From: Brassica napus
Taxonomy: Eukaryota > Streptophyta > Magnoliopsida > Brassicales > Brassicaceae
NCBI RefSeq assembly: GCF_020379485.1
Contig: NC_063436.1
Span: 30,780,301-30,844,300 of the forward strand
Reading direction: 5' to 3'
DNA length: 64,000 nt
How positions within the stretch are numbered: the first letter of the stretch is position 1; each line of letters starts with the position of its first letter. Position numbers and translations under genes: made by a program. The notes under the pieces were generated by a model. That model was not told where the DNA came from. It saw only the letters and a program-made list of their open reading frames with translations, and searched no databases. Below are positions 35,170 through 46,288 of this stretch, one piece after another.

Positions 35170-36049
35170 TAGGGCTGTTCAATATGGTAAAACCGAACCG
35201 TACCAAACCGAACCGAACTGAAATAGACAATATGGTTTGGTTTTGGTATATACCATATAAACCGAATGGATATAATTTTATAAAAACCGTAGGATTTGGA
35301 TATGGTTTGGTATATAACCGATTAAACCGAATAAAACCGATTAAAAGTAGAAACATGTAAATATGTATCTATTTTAAAACAATACATGAAAATCTATTTG
35401 TTACATAAGTTAAATTTGTGTTAATAACTATTACCATAATTTTATAATAATAAAAAACCTTAATTTGTAAAACACTTGAACTATAACTAAATAACAATAC
35501 ATCGCAATTCATACATCTTATTTTCTAAGTCTTTTTTTGATCTTTTTGATTTATTTTAGTCTTCACTTAATTAATATGAAGATTATAAATTTGATGGACA
35601 ATAATTAATGGAAAATTTTCAATTGAAAAAGCATGACTTTAATGAACACTAAATATGGAAAAGTGGAAAAACTTTTCTTTTATGTTTCTCTTTTGTTTCA
35701 TATTTTTATTTTCAAAATTTCAAGCTTTGATTTTAGTTATAGAATTGATTATTTTATTTGATGGTAGAAGCATTTTTACTTTTTTGTTCATCTATTTGAA
35801 CATGTAATATACTTTTAATAAATGTCTATGTTGACAATATGACTCTAAAATTCATATAATATGATCTCAAACAAAATAATTATGTTTTTTAGTATAAAAC
35901 CGAATAAACCGAAAACCGACGGTATATAAACCGAACCGAACTGAAGTAAATATGGATTTAGAATGGTAGTTATATTTTACTAACCGAAATACCGAAAACC
36001 GAAAAAAACCGAACCGAAACCGAACCGATATCCGGATTGAACACCCCTA
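35170..36049. mobile_element. Non-autonomous hAT element upstream of the aquaporin gene
   Basis: 880 bp. It begins TAGGGCTGTTCAAT and ends ATTGAACACCCCTA, inverted ends of about 14 bp, and is flanked by a perfect 8-bp duplication, the hAT signature. Both subterminal parts are dense in ACCGAACCGA and its complement, which look like transposase-binding repeats. No transposase is encoded. It ends 175 bp before the PIP start codon. Confidence 0.95.
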
Positions 36050-36224
36050 AACCGTGCCAATAATGTTTATTTAAGTAGAGCTGTTTAGATAATCACTCAA
36101 TACCGGAAACACCCTTGGCTTATCTGTCTCATTTCCTTTTAAAAAGAGACACTGTCGTTATTACACAAGACCACTCAATTCGACCAAACTCGAGAGAGAG
36201 AGAAAGAGAAACAAAGGTTAAACT

Positions 36225-37705
36225 ATGTCTAAAGAAGTGAGCGAAGAGGGACAAACCCACCACCATGGCAAAGACTACGTTGACCCTCCACCAGCTCCGC
36301 TTCTCGACATGGCAGAGCTCGGGAAGTGGTCTTTCTACAGAGCTCTCATCGCCGAGTTCGTCGCCACGCTCCTCTTCCTCTACGTCACCGTAGCCACCGT
36401 CATTGGCCACAAGAAACAAACCGGTCCTTGCGACGGCGTTGGTTTGCTCGGGATCGCTTGGGCGTTCGGTGGTATGATCTTCGTCCTCGTTTACTGCACC
36501 GCCGGTATCTCTGGTAATTAAGTTTTAAAAACTTTTCTTTAACATGTGATTAGTTCGTTACGTTCTGTTGCTAATCTCTTGTTTGGTTTGTTTTGCAGGT
36601 GGTCACATTAACCCAGCTGTGACTTTCGGTCTGTTCTTGGCGCGTAAGGTCTCTTTGGTGAGAGCTGTTGGTTACATGATAGCTCAGTGTCTTGGAGCCG
36701 TTTGTGGTGTGGGTTTCGTGAAAGCTTTTATGAAAACTCCTTACAACACTCTCGGAGGCGGAGCTAACACTGTAGCTGATGGTTACAGCAACGGAACTGC
36801 TCTCGGAGTTGAGATTATTGGGACTTTTGTCCTTGTTTACACCGTGTTCTCTGCAACTGACCCAAAGAGGAGCGCTCGTGACTCTCACATCCCTGTAAGT
36901 GTTCTTTTAATCTCAAATGGGTTTGTGTAGATTCTGACAATGCTTGAATCTCTATAGGAGTTTGTGTAAATCTTGTGATAATCTGAAATGGGTCTGTGTA
37001 GATTCTTAATAAAGTTTGAATCTTTTTGGTTTTATGATAAACAATCTTTTTGGTTTTATGATAAACTTTTTGTTTAATCTCAAATGCAATGGGTGTGTAG
37101 ATTCTTAATAAAGTTTGAATCTTTTTGGTTTTATGATAAAGTTTTTGTTTAATCTCAAATGGGTTTGTGTACATTCTTAGTAAAGTTTGTATCTTTGGGG
37201 TTGATAGATAAAATTTTGTTTAGTCTCTGTTTAGGTTCTGATAAAGTTTGAATCTTTGTGTGTTTGAGTTGAATCTTGTTTAGTTTCAGGCTCAAATTAA
37301 TGGGTATGTCTAGATTTTGATAAAGTTTGTTTATTCTGATTAGGTCTTGGCTCCACTTCCAATTGGATTCGCTGTGTTCATGGTACATTTGGCTACTATC
37401 CCCATTACTGGAACTGGAATTAACCCAGCCAGAAGCTTTGGTGCTGCTGTTATCTACAACAACGAGAAGGCTTGGGATGACCATGTAAGTCTTTAGTTGC
37501 CATACATAATCTTGTTTTAGGATAATTAATGATTCATTTCTCTAATGTTGACTAAATAATTGTTTGTCAATCAATTGTTTGGCAGTGGATCTTCTGGGTC
37601 GGTCCATTCGTGGGAGCACTAGCAGCAGCAGCTTACCATCAATACATTTTGAGAGCTGCAGCTGTTAAAGCTTTGGCCTCCTTCCGAAGCAATGCAACCA
37701 ACTGA
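36225..37705 (+). CDS. PIP2;7: Plasma-membrane aquaporin, PIP2;7 type
   Basis: Four exons, 36225-36513, 36599-36894, 37344-37484 and 37586-37705, give 281 residues, the usual PIP2 length. It is a six-helix water channel of the plasma membrane, acting as a tetramer. Both NPA half-helices are present ([12 protein letters not shown]101-A103; [12 protein letters not shown]222-A224), with the selectivity-filter Arg225. The N-terminus carries the PIP motif [12 protein letters not shown] and a His-rich THHHGKDY. The C-terminus ends SFRSNATN. All introns are GT-AG. The sequence and neighbours fit At4g35100. Intron 2 (449 bp) is built of imperfect tandem repeats. Two hAT elements bracket the gene, 175 bp before the ATG and 145 bp after the stop, and may affect its promoter and polyadenylation. 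The frame is intact. Confidence 0.96.
36909..37335 (+). repeat. Imperfect tandem repeats inside PIP intron 2
   Basis: A unit of roughly 60-80 bp recurs about five times. Its marks are TCTCAAATGGGTTTGTGTAG, AATAAAGTTTGAATC and GGTTTTATGATAAA. Unit lengths vary. Nothing suggests coding; it is within the intron. Confidence 0.8.
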
Positions 37706-37850
37706 TGAAGATGTTTGAATTTCCCCCACTTAGTGATTGATGAAGGCTTAAATGTGAAGAAACAACTTAAGATTTATGTGCTTCTATTATGTATGATTAT
37801 TTGTTTGTTTGTGAGAGGAAACTATAAGTTGGTGGATGGAATGTATTAAT

Positions 37851-38674
37851 TAGGCGTGGGCATTCGGGATCCCAATCGGATTCCGGTTTTATCCATTCGG
37901 GTTTTGGTTTTTCGGGTTTATCAAAATCAACCCCATTCGGGTTATATAAAAGTTCGGTTCGGGACCGGTTCGGTTTATATCGGATTCGGGTCGGGGTTAG
38001 TAAATCTTCAAAGAACCGGTATAACCCATTGTACTTTCGGGTTCGGGTCTCAATCGGTTCTTCGGTTTAAAAATACATGATTTGTACCTATTTTGTAACT
38101 AAAATATAAATAAAATCGGTTCTTCGGATTTAAAATACATGATTTGTACATATTTTAATAGCCAAAACATAAGTAAAATCGATTCAAAAATAAATAAAAA
38201 CATCAAACGTGATCATTCAAAATCAAGCAAAAGATAAACATAGTTAATGATAGAAAGAAAACTAGATAAATGAAATCATAAAACAAAAACTAAGTTCTCA
38301 TGAAATGAGAAACACTATTCAATGAAAACAAAACCAAAATAAAAAAAACTTTAGGCTTCAACCGCTACATTCTACCATCAACCTTCATGTAATAGATAAT
38401 TATTTTAGAAGTTCAATAATATCTTACAGTATTTTAGATACATATTAAGAATTAAGATTATATTTGGTAGAAGTTCTTTTTGTTATTATAAATGTTTCGG
38501 GTTCTATCGGATATCCATTTAGGTCCGGGTTCGGTTCGGATAATACTTATAACCCAATATACCAAAAAACAGGATCCATTCGGTATTTATGTCGGGTTTG
38601 GATCGGTTCGGATTCATTTTTATCGGATCGGGTTCGGTTCGGATTTTCGGGTTCGGTTTATTTGCCCAGCCCTA
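37851..38674. mobile_element. Non-autonomous hAT element downstream of the aquaporin gene
   Basis: 824 bp. It begins TAGGCGTGGGCA and ends TGCCCAGCCCTA, and is flanked by the 8-bp duplication GTATTAAT (37843-37850 and 38675-38682). The subterminal parts are dense in TTCGGGTTCGG-type words. No transposase is encoded. It is a different family from the one at 35170 judging by its ends. Confidence 0.95.
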
Positions 38675-38682
38675 GTATTAAT

Positions 38683-39219
38683 CATAAAATGTGTTTGTTA
38701 TCTCTTTCCTTTTTTTCATTTAGTATTAGTTTTTACTGTTTTCTCCCCTTGTTCTCCCTACATCCAGTTAATTTTGTGATATCAAACAATCCGAGCTCTA
38801 AACCTATTGTTTTTCTCACTTTTAATTATGTAAAAAGGATGATCACAAGCAAAATTCGGTTGAAAGTTGAAACTCACGAGCTGCCAATAGGTTTCGATCT
38901 AAAACTCATCTTTGCTTTCAAATTTGTCCGAATTGTATTGAAGCTTCTGTATATATGTTGTGTAATCTTTCACTTGACTGGTTATCCTTGGTAATGGTTG
39001 ACATTGTCGTCAGAGTCAGTCAATCATCAACAATATCTTGGCCTTGCGACCTCCATAAGAGCGTAGTAGCTCAGGTTTGGACACACGTGTTTGAACTAAT
39101 TAGCATATAAATCAAGCACAAAAATGAAGTAAAAAAACAACTAACATAAATTAAAAAGATTACAAAACAAAGTGAAAAAAAATTTCACTCAATTCCAAAC
39201 TTAAAGTAAGAGAGGATAA
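38683..39219. other. Intergenic, 3' flank of F-box gene
   Basis: AT-rich, with no further gene recognised. Confidence 0.45.
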
Positions 39220-40431
39220 TCAAAGAGAGACGGATAAACATGTCAAGGGATTATATGAGCCGTGAACAAGAGAGAAGCTCAACCGTTCAATCTCTCCCGA
39301 AATAGCAAGTCCAGATGGAGTCAGACGCTTCTCCAACCTAATCACGGCAAAGCAAGTTTTCTCTTCTCGAATAACAGGCGGCTTATTCCTCCTGAATACA
39401 GGTTGAGGTGTCACTAGCCATACAATCACCAGTTTCCCACCATAGTTAACTAATTGAATCATACGGTAACAACAACAAACCTTGGTATTGCACAGATCTT
39501 CCAAACCCTCAACAATTACCCACTTTCCACAGCTCACATCATACCAGAACAAATCATCGCTGAACTCCTTAAACACTAGATTATCTAGAACGCACCAAAC
39601 CCCACATGTTTCTAGTATCCATTCTAGACCCGCAAAACCCATCTCTAGCAGCAGCAACCATCTTCCTTGTTTAGGATCATAAGCATACTTGTTATGCTCG
39701 GTGATAACGTATATCTTTGCCCCAAGGACAAGGAGTTCGAATTTACAATCAAATACATCACCACCAGTAGGGCTAGGAAGTAGCTCTTTCTTCCAAGTCT
39801 GAGACTTTAAGTCGAAAACTTCACCCCAACTCTCACACTTTCTGGTTCCTCCCATTACATATATACTCCCGTCTAAAAGACAAGCTTTCGCGCATTCTCT
39901 TGCAACCCTCATCCTAGGAGCACGACGTTGCGTGTGACTCAGGCAATCGAGCACACAGACGGATCGAGATCGCTTGCCCTTCTTGTTGATTCCGCCGATT
40001 TGGTATATCTCGGAACCAACAGCTAAATTTGCTTCTTTAGATCGAGCACGTAAATGAAAGGAAGAGTCTTTAACAGGTACTAACCTCAACTCAGTCTTCA
40101 TTTCAATTTCAGCCCCGTCTATGCTGATAAACGCGTCTCCTTTTTTGATCATCTCATCATCATCATCGAGACTCATGAGATTGTACCAGCTGTAACAACG
40201 GGTCGCCGTCCTTAAGCTTTCATAACATAAATAGAGGCGAGGGTCTGTGGCTCCGATTTGAGATCGAGCTGCGTATATCTCCGGAGAAGAGAGGAGAGAG
40301 TGGAAGCTCTTGGAGACTGAGCTTATGGAACTGTATTGGGATTTCGAGACGCGGGCTAAGCAATTCGCGATGATTTCATATGGAAGCGACGAAAACGATG
40401 GAGGAGGAGGAGGAGCTGTATAGTTCTTCAT
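39220..40431 (-). CDS. F-box/kelch-repeat protein
   Basis: A single exon of 403 residues with no break. Residues ~13-58 form an F-box (FSSLPYEIIANCLARVSK, then SISSVSKSFHSLLSSPEIYAARS), which would dock on the ASK subunit of an SCF ubiquitin ligase. Residues ~130-330 are a kelch propeller: GSEIYQIGG, LLDGSIYVMGG, VFDLKSQTWK and YDPKQGRWLLL are typical blade strands. The propeller would bind the substrate, which is unknown. The large intron-less plant F-box/kelch family looks just like this. Placed after PIP2;7, it is probably the orthologue of At4g35120. The start is the first ATG, in a proline-rich leader (APPPPPSFSS). Confidence 0.93.
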   Translation of the reverse strand: MKNYTAPPPPPSFSSLPYEIIANCLARVSKSQYSSISSVSKSFHSLLSSPEIYAARSQIGATDPRLYLCYESLRTATRCYSWYNLMSLDDDDEMIKKGDAFISIDGAEIEMKTELRLVPVKDSSFHLRARSKEANLAVGSEIYQIGGINKKGKRSRSVCVLDCLSHTQRRAPRMRVARECAKACLLDGSIYVMGGTRKCESWGEVFDLKSQTWKKELLPSPTGGDVFDCKFELLVLGAKIYVITEHNKYAYDPKQGRWLLLLEMGFAGLEWILETCGVWCVLDNLVFKEFSDDLFWYDVSCGKWVIVEGLEDLCNTKVCCCYRMIQLVNYGGKLVIVWLVTPQPVFRRNKPPVIREEKTCFAVIRLEKRLTPSGLAISGEIERLSFSLVHGSYNPLTCLSVSL

Positions 40432-41384
40432 CTACTAGTAGGCTATGGTTTTTAGAGGATTTGGTTTTTTCACCCCTCTTTTTAAATGGTACTGTTTTGT
40501 GGGCTATTACATTAAAGCCCACAATGGTTTTGGTTTTAAAGTCCATATCTTTACATTTTAAAACAAATTAAGCTCATTAAAACGAACGTAGCAATCAAAT
40601 TTAAACCAATACAAACCAAATTATTCTACAACCCAATCGGCTTAAGTTAATTTTTCGGTTTGGTTTTAAACCAACCTAGTAACCTAATGTGTGTATTACT
40701 TTATTTTTATTAAATGTATGGAGTTTGTGTTGATATGAAATCAGAAATGATTAAAAAAGTTATATGATATGAAGTTTGTGTTGCAATAATTTGATAGAAA
40801 TTGTGGTTTGATTTGATGTTTTGGTAGAGAAGCAATTATCACCATAGAGGTATGAAATCAGAAACAATTTATCTTTTTGCTTTAGGTTTTGTTTCTGAAA
40901 AGTTTTAGGGATATGAATTAATAGAATCAATATATTTTAGACGCTTCAATTGATTTTCTCTATTTTTTTTTTATTTTTTTGTGGTGATGATATGAATTTG
41001 GATTTCGACTGTGTGATACGAATAAATTTGATGTTCCGGTACATGATCAATTAGCAACATAAACATGAAGAGAATAACAAAAAAGAAGAATATAATAAGA
41101 AAAATTAAGAAAACTAGTGACAACCCATTTGTGTTTGACATCATTTGCCATGTTCTCTATATTGTCTTCTGAACTCTTTATATCTCTTTAAACTAAGATG
41201 TTTTTAGTCAAAAAGATTGTATTATAATTCTCTAACTATAAAGAGACTCTAATATAATATCAATTCTTGCATTATTTAAAGATAAAATTTTTGATCGAAA
41301 AGCTTTTACGTAAATATTTTCTATGCATATGAAATACAATGATGTTATTAACCAGAAAATAACATATATATATCACCAGTTATT
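40432..41384. other. Intergenic, upstream of F-box gene
   Basis: AT-rich. AAACCAA/TTGGTTT words cluster around 40604-40680. No gene or element ends were recognised. Confidence 0.4.
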
Positions 41385-41441
41385 GTGACTATATATATCA
41401 AAAATACAAATATAGGACAAACTGATAAGAAAAGTTTATAT

Positions 41442-41904
41442 GAAAATAATAGTTTAAGAGATATCTGTGAACAGTGCCGCTACGTGGGGAAAGAAGTGAT
41501 TGTTCATGTATATGATGATCCACTTACAGGAGTTATCACTCAACACAAGGCACATATGGTGGAGGGTAAAATGGATTCATTGCAATCCGTTGAGAGAAGA
41601 GAATGAGCCACCAAAGACGTTATGGTATGGTCATGCTGAAAGAATCCATGATCCTAGAGCTACTAGTTCATTTTGGTCTCTGGGTAGTATGTGTATTTTT
41701 GAAGGAAAAGAGTTTGTAATTGCTGGAGTGAGGAGCATGGTCAAGTTGAAGTGGCAAGAAGGCTTTGTTGAGGAGATTAGCAACACCAAATTGGTGGAGA
41801 GTGGAGAGTTCTTCAGTGGTCAATTTGTAGCTAAGAAGGAAGGAGAAGGGGTGGGCTTTGTGAGGTTTGTGGTAGATGGGATAGAGAATCAACGTTTGCT
41901 TTAG
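41442..41904 (+). pseudogene. Unidentified protein fragment with frameshift
   Basis: Two overlapping frames look like one coding piece. The first (to 41606) reads DICEQCRYVGKEVIVHVYDD; the second (from about 41600 to 41904) reads NEPPKTLWYGHAERIHDP, then SFWSLGSMCIFEGKEF, and ends GFVRFVVDGIENQRLL. Codon-like composition changes frame near 41600. I do not recognise the family. No start with a plausible upstream exon was found, so it may be a gene fragment or the 3' exon of a broken gene. Confidence 0.35.
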
Positions 41905-42418
41905 GTTTCTTTCTAGAAAAATATATGGATATATTTTAGAAGCTTTTGATCTATTTTCTCAACGCTTGCTTTAGGTTTCTTTTCTAAAATAAATATAGGG
42001 ATATGTTTCAGAAGCTTTGATCTGTTTTTTTCTAGGTTCTAGTTATTTTAATCAAGAAATACGATGATAAAATTATTTTTGAGTGTGGAGGCTTTCTCTC
42101 CAAGGAGATGGAGTTCTCAATTTGAAGTTCAGTGGAGCAAATAAATGATGATACAAATGTACTATTCATATGGAATGATGTTTCATCTTAAAAGTAGAAA
42201 TTTACAAACAAAATATTATGACAAATAATATATCAAAAAATAAAATATTAGTTTTTAGTCGGCTTCGTCAGATTTCGAAATTGCTTGTATCGCTACTGGC
42301 CCGTTCGTGGCTTAAATAATAGGAAGAGATCACATACCCATTTCATGATATATCATCCATCCACAAACTTGGATCATTTGTAGTGTAAGAAACATTGTTT
42401 TGATTTCTTTGTGAGATA

Positions 42419-42839
42419 CTAGCTAGCTAGAGGTAAACTCCAGATTGCTGTGGAGTATGCTATGGTCATAACACCACCGATCAACAAGAGTTCAATAACA
42501 AAATTTACACTCATAAACTGACTCATCATGACCACCGCGAGACAGCTGAAGATCATGAAGCATTGTAAGGTAGCAAGTGGTACTTTGCCATATTCAGACA
42601 TAAAGTGTAGAAGTTGTTTTTATTGTTTTTCCACCTATTATATTGTAAACCGTAACGTTAAAATTCTTGCGTGATACAAAAGACAACGTTTTACATAATA
42701 TGATATTACCGAATGAAGCAATTGCGAGTCTCACATCTCTGCTGAAACGTATTCCGTGTACGGATCCGTGGAGATGAATAAATAGTACTTGCTTAGCATA
42801 TGTAAAATGAACCCAATGATACAAGCACATCTCTATCAT
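42419..42839 (-). pseudogene. LHT-type amino-acid transporter fragment (LHT7-like relic)
   Basis: On the minus strand the first frame contains HLHGSVHGIRFSRDVRLAIASFG followed by YNIIGGKTIK, and the second contains SCLAVVMMSQFMSVN then LLIGGVMTIAYSTAIW. These match, in the right order, the LYS/HIS transporter (LHT) family: the loop with GKRFxRY..LxxxAFG, the helix with TGGxxLK, and the helix VSLIGAITAISYxTLIW. Stops and frame changes between them and the missing ends show a relic. Arabidopsis LHT7 (At4g35180, from memory) lies in the same block, supporting the call. Confidence 0.6.
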
Positions 42840-43578
42840 TCACATTTCCATTTAGACTTTCTCATGTGTACTACTAAAACAATGATAACACACAGTGCCG
42901 TCTCATAGGTTGGAGTGGCCAAAAAGCACAATTAAATTACGGGTTCTTTATATAGATATACTAATATGATAAACAATACAAAAGTGCTTAATATCATTGA
43001 ATATACTTAAATAGAAAGTATGTTGGACAGAAAAGAAAAGAATCGAACAAGGGTCTGCTAATTTAAATTTTAACTAGTTAACCATTTTACCAAACTAACA
43101 TTCTATATAATCTGAACGTAGAACTTATTATTTATCTTTGTGGTTTAAAGCAAGTGATTTATTTGCTTAATAGCAGGGGAATGCCTAATCACAAATGTTT
43201 TAAATTAAATTTATCAACGGGAATAGTATTGGGTTAGCTCTTCCTCAACTAGGATTCAGTCATCCTTACATGTCTTTATGAATGCAAAACGTAAACACAA
43301 AGCCATTTTTCGTTTTTACAGTTTCGAAATGATGTTTGATAAAACAAGGTTGTGGTTTATTAGAACACAAACAATATGTAAAAAATACAAAAGCATGTGA
43401 AAATACAAAGAACAAACACAACACGGCAGGTAATGATACAAGCCTTGATTATTCTGGAACATGGGTTTTCACACTTAGCTATAACTTCTCACTTGTACCA
43501 CTTAACAATATAATCGCAAATAGATTCAGTTTACTCTCTTCCTCGGTTTGGCTTCAACCCTTTCATATCTTCCTTTTA

Positions 43579-43899
43579 TTACCGATACGCGATGATAACA
43601 CACTGAACATCATCAATATCCCTAACTTCATATCGAGCAAAACCAGCTTCGTTAAGAACAAAGTCCCACTCTTTCAAAGTTCGTTCTTTGCCTGTGCTTG
43701 TGTGAGCCATCATCCCCATATCGAGCATCAATCTCACCTGCTCTAATTTCTCATCTCTGTCTTCCACTATCATGGTCTTTTTCTGGTCTCTGATTACGGA
43801 TTCCACTATCAACACTTTCCCGATATTTGGTGGGACAGCCTCTTTGCAATTCTTCAATATTCTTATGCAATCTTTGTCTCCCCAATCATGTAAGACCCA
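43579..43899 (-). pseudogene. Last exon of a plant O-methyltransferase (truncated)
   Basis: 107 residues: WVLHDWGDKDCIRILKNCKE, GKVLIVESVI, LDMGMMAHTSTGKERTLKEW and DFVLNEAGFARYEV. HDWxDxxCxxILxNC and GGKERTxxEW are diagnostic of class II plant O-methyltransferases, the second holding part of the catalytic and dimer region. A consensus acceptor (AG) precedes 43899, as in genes with a late intron. The first exon with the SAM-binding glycine motif is not found upstream, where a 15-G run and a repeat region begin, so the gene is 5'-truncated. Probably derived from At4g35150/35160-type genes. Confidence 0.75.
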
Positions 43900-44050
43900 C
43901 TGTCATCATTTTCCACAATTTACATATCAGATATAACTAGTCATATCGCGTTTTAAATATATTAACGTTTTTAAGGCTCTCTTATTTCAAAGAGTCTTAC
44001 AAAGAAAAAAAAGAACTAATTAAGTTCATCAGTTGTTAAAGATATATTTT

Positions 44051-44065
44051 GGGGGGGGGGGGGGG
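44051..44065. repeat. (G)15 homopolymer
   Basis: Fifteen consecutive G residues, exceptional in this AT-rich region. True length may be misjudged by sequencing. Confidence 0.9.
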
Positions 44066-44090
44066 AAGCCTGTCAAATTTATTTTGAGTT

Positions 44091-45425
44091 TATACGTATA
44101 TGTTTACAAAATATACGGATACGTTATTACATCAATCTTACAAAAGAAAGTGTTTGATTTTAAAACGCTGCCAGTTTTTTTGGATGTCTCATCATTATAT
44201 AGTGGTTAATAATATCCGGGAAAGTGGTAGTGGTCTTATTTATTTGGCACTGAATAGTGGTCGCCATTTGATTCGGTAGTTTGGTATCATATCATATAGT
44301 CTATTTTTGAACTGGACAAATACCTGAACTCGAAAAACTTAACCAAATGCAACCTAAAAGTTATACCGAACTTGAATCAGAATCAGTAAAATATCAAAAC
44401 AGATCCAAAATTTTAGTATCTGAAAAAATTAGATTTAAATATGACCTGAATCACAATTCTATATTTAAATTTACTAATTATTTTTAAATCTAATATAAAA
44501 TATACAAAATATTCAAAATATTTGGAATTGTCCAAAATACTTGATAAATAACTAGAAGTGAATACTCAAAGTAATCCAAAATACCTTAAATACTTACTAG
44601 TTCTCCATCCAAATACTTGAAGAAAACTATTTTCATGTTAATTTAAAATATTTAGCATATAATATTCAGATTTATATGTTATATATTATATTTTTAGATT
44701 TAAACAATATTGAGATTTTTTAATTTGTTTATACGTATATGTTACAAAATATACGGATAAGTTTTTACATCAATCTTACAAAAGAAAGTGTTCGATTTTA
44801 AAAGGCTGCCAGTTCCAAAAAAGGATGTCTCATCATTGTATATTGGTTAATAATATCCCGAAAAGTTGGTAGTGGTTGCTTTATTTATTTGGCACTGGAT
44901 AGTGGTCGCCATCGGTTGATTCGGTAGTTTGGTATCATATCATATTCTATTTTTGGACTGGACAAATACCCGAACTCGAGAAACTTAACCAAATGCAACC
45001 TAAAATTTATATACCGAACTTGAATCAGAACCAGTAGAATATCAAAACAGATCCAAAATTTTGGTATCTGGGAAATTAGATTTAAATCTGACATGAATAG
45101 AAATATTTTAGATACCCAAAAATATCAGAATCACAATTATATATTTAAATAATCCAGTTATTTTAAAATCTAATATAAAAATTTACCAAACATTCAAAAT
45201 ATTTGGAATTATCCAAAATACTTAAAAAATAACTAGAAGAGAATATTCAAAGTAACCCAAAAATATCTTAAATACTTACTAGTTCTCCATCCAAATACCT
45301 TAAGAAAACTATTTTCATGTTAATTTTAAATATTTAGCATAAAATATTCATATTTATATGTTATATATATTATATATTATACTTTTAAATTTAAACTATA
45401 TTGTGATTTTTGAATTTGTTTACGT
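44091..45425. repeat. Tandem duplication of ~0.65 kb, two copies
   Basis: Copy 1 (about 44091-44727) and copy 2 (about 44728-45425) share long similar stretches, e.g. TTTGGCACTGAATAGTGGTC at 44241 and its counterpart at 44889, and the run starting ACGTATATGT at both beginnings. The offset is about 640 bp. The interior has degenerate CCGAACTTGAATC words and no gene. Confidence 0.85.
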
Positions 45426-45787
45426 AATTTAAATAGATTCCAAATCCGAACCTACAAAGATTCAAGAGAATATTTTCACTCTATTTTTATATTAATTCTT
45501 ACAAACTGAATAAAAAATCTAGACTAGCATTCTTTGTTTAACATTGGCAGCTACAAAAGTTAAAGTTACATACACAAATCTAATTTTTTACTGTAAAAAT
45601 AATACGGCTCTATCTGACCAATACTTCGTTTGCTCTATGTCCTTTATCAATGCTTGTCAGACCCACATCTGTAATATTATAACGTAATAAATAAATAATG
45701 CTAATAAAATATATAAAGCAAATAGACAATGACAATCATTAAATTATACAATGTATACACAAGTTATTATACGATAATGAAATAAAT

Positions 45788-45900
45788 GAGAAAATGACAC
45801 AAAGAACACTAAATGAAGTTTTCCTCCCCAAACTAGCACTCAGGATCAGAATTCACAAAATAGGTTTCATTAAAGGGGCAATTTACCCTTATGCCCCCTT
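45788..45900. repeat. Left terminal inverted repeat of MULE
   Basis: Matches 63888-64000 in inverted orientation. It includes CCCAAACTAGCACTCAGGAT and AGGTTTCATTAAAGGGG, identical at both ends. The precise outer boundary is uncertain by a few bases. Confidence 0.9.
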
Positions 45901-45969
45901 CTTTAACTAATTTAAAAAACAAATTTGAAATCAATTTGTCGCCGTCCTCGTTTCATCGCTTCTTCTTCT

Positions 45970-46020
45970 CGTCTCTCCGTCGTCGTCGTCGTCGTCTCTC
46001 CGTCGTCGTCTCCCGTCCTT

Positions 46021-46056
<36 letters not shown>

Positions 46057-46135
46057 TCTCCCGTCGTCGTCTTCGCCTCTCCGTTGATCCGTCGTCGTCG
46101 TCTCTCCGTTTATTTATCGTCGTCGTCGTTTCTCA
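45970..46135 (+). repeat. (GTC)n-rich microsatellite in the transposase leader
   Basis: Interrupted runs of GTC (TCGTCGTCGTC, TCTCTCCGTCG) between the left TIR and the transposase ATG. The open frames across it encode only repeated R, V or S and are not genes. Confidence 0.9.
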
Positions 46136-46288
46136 ATTGATCTGTCGTTTCTACGTCTATTCATCTCATTCTCTCTCTCGTGTGTCTGATTTGATTAAGG
46201 TTTGAATCATTTCATTTTGTTATACATTATCTAGGTTTTGTTATATATTATTCATTTGTTGATGATTTGAAGTTGATTTTGTAGAACA

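Noticed and set aside
35138..35360. Overlapping frames rich in Pro/Asn/Arg at the hAT end
   Set aside because: They translate the ACCGAACCG-type subterminal repeats of the hAT element.
44091..45425. A satellite array
   Set aside because: Only two copies of a ~0.65-kb unit are present, so it is a simple tandem duplication.
45891..46205. Open frames of poly-Arg, poly-Val or poly-Ser over the GTC tract
   Set aside because: They are translations of a trinucleotide repeat in the transposase leader; the transposase ATG is at 46289.
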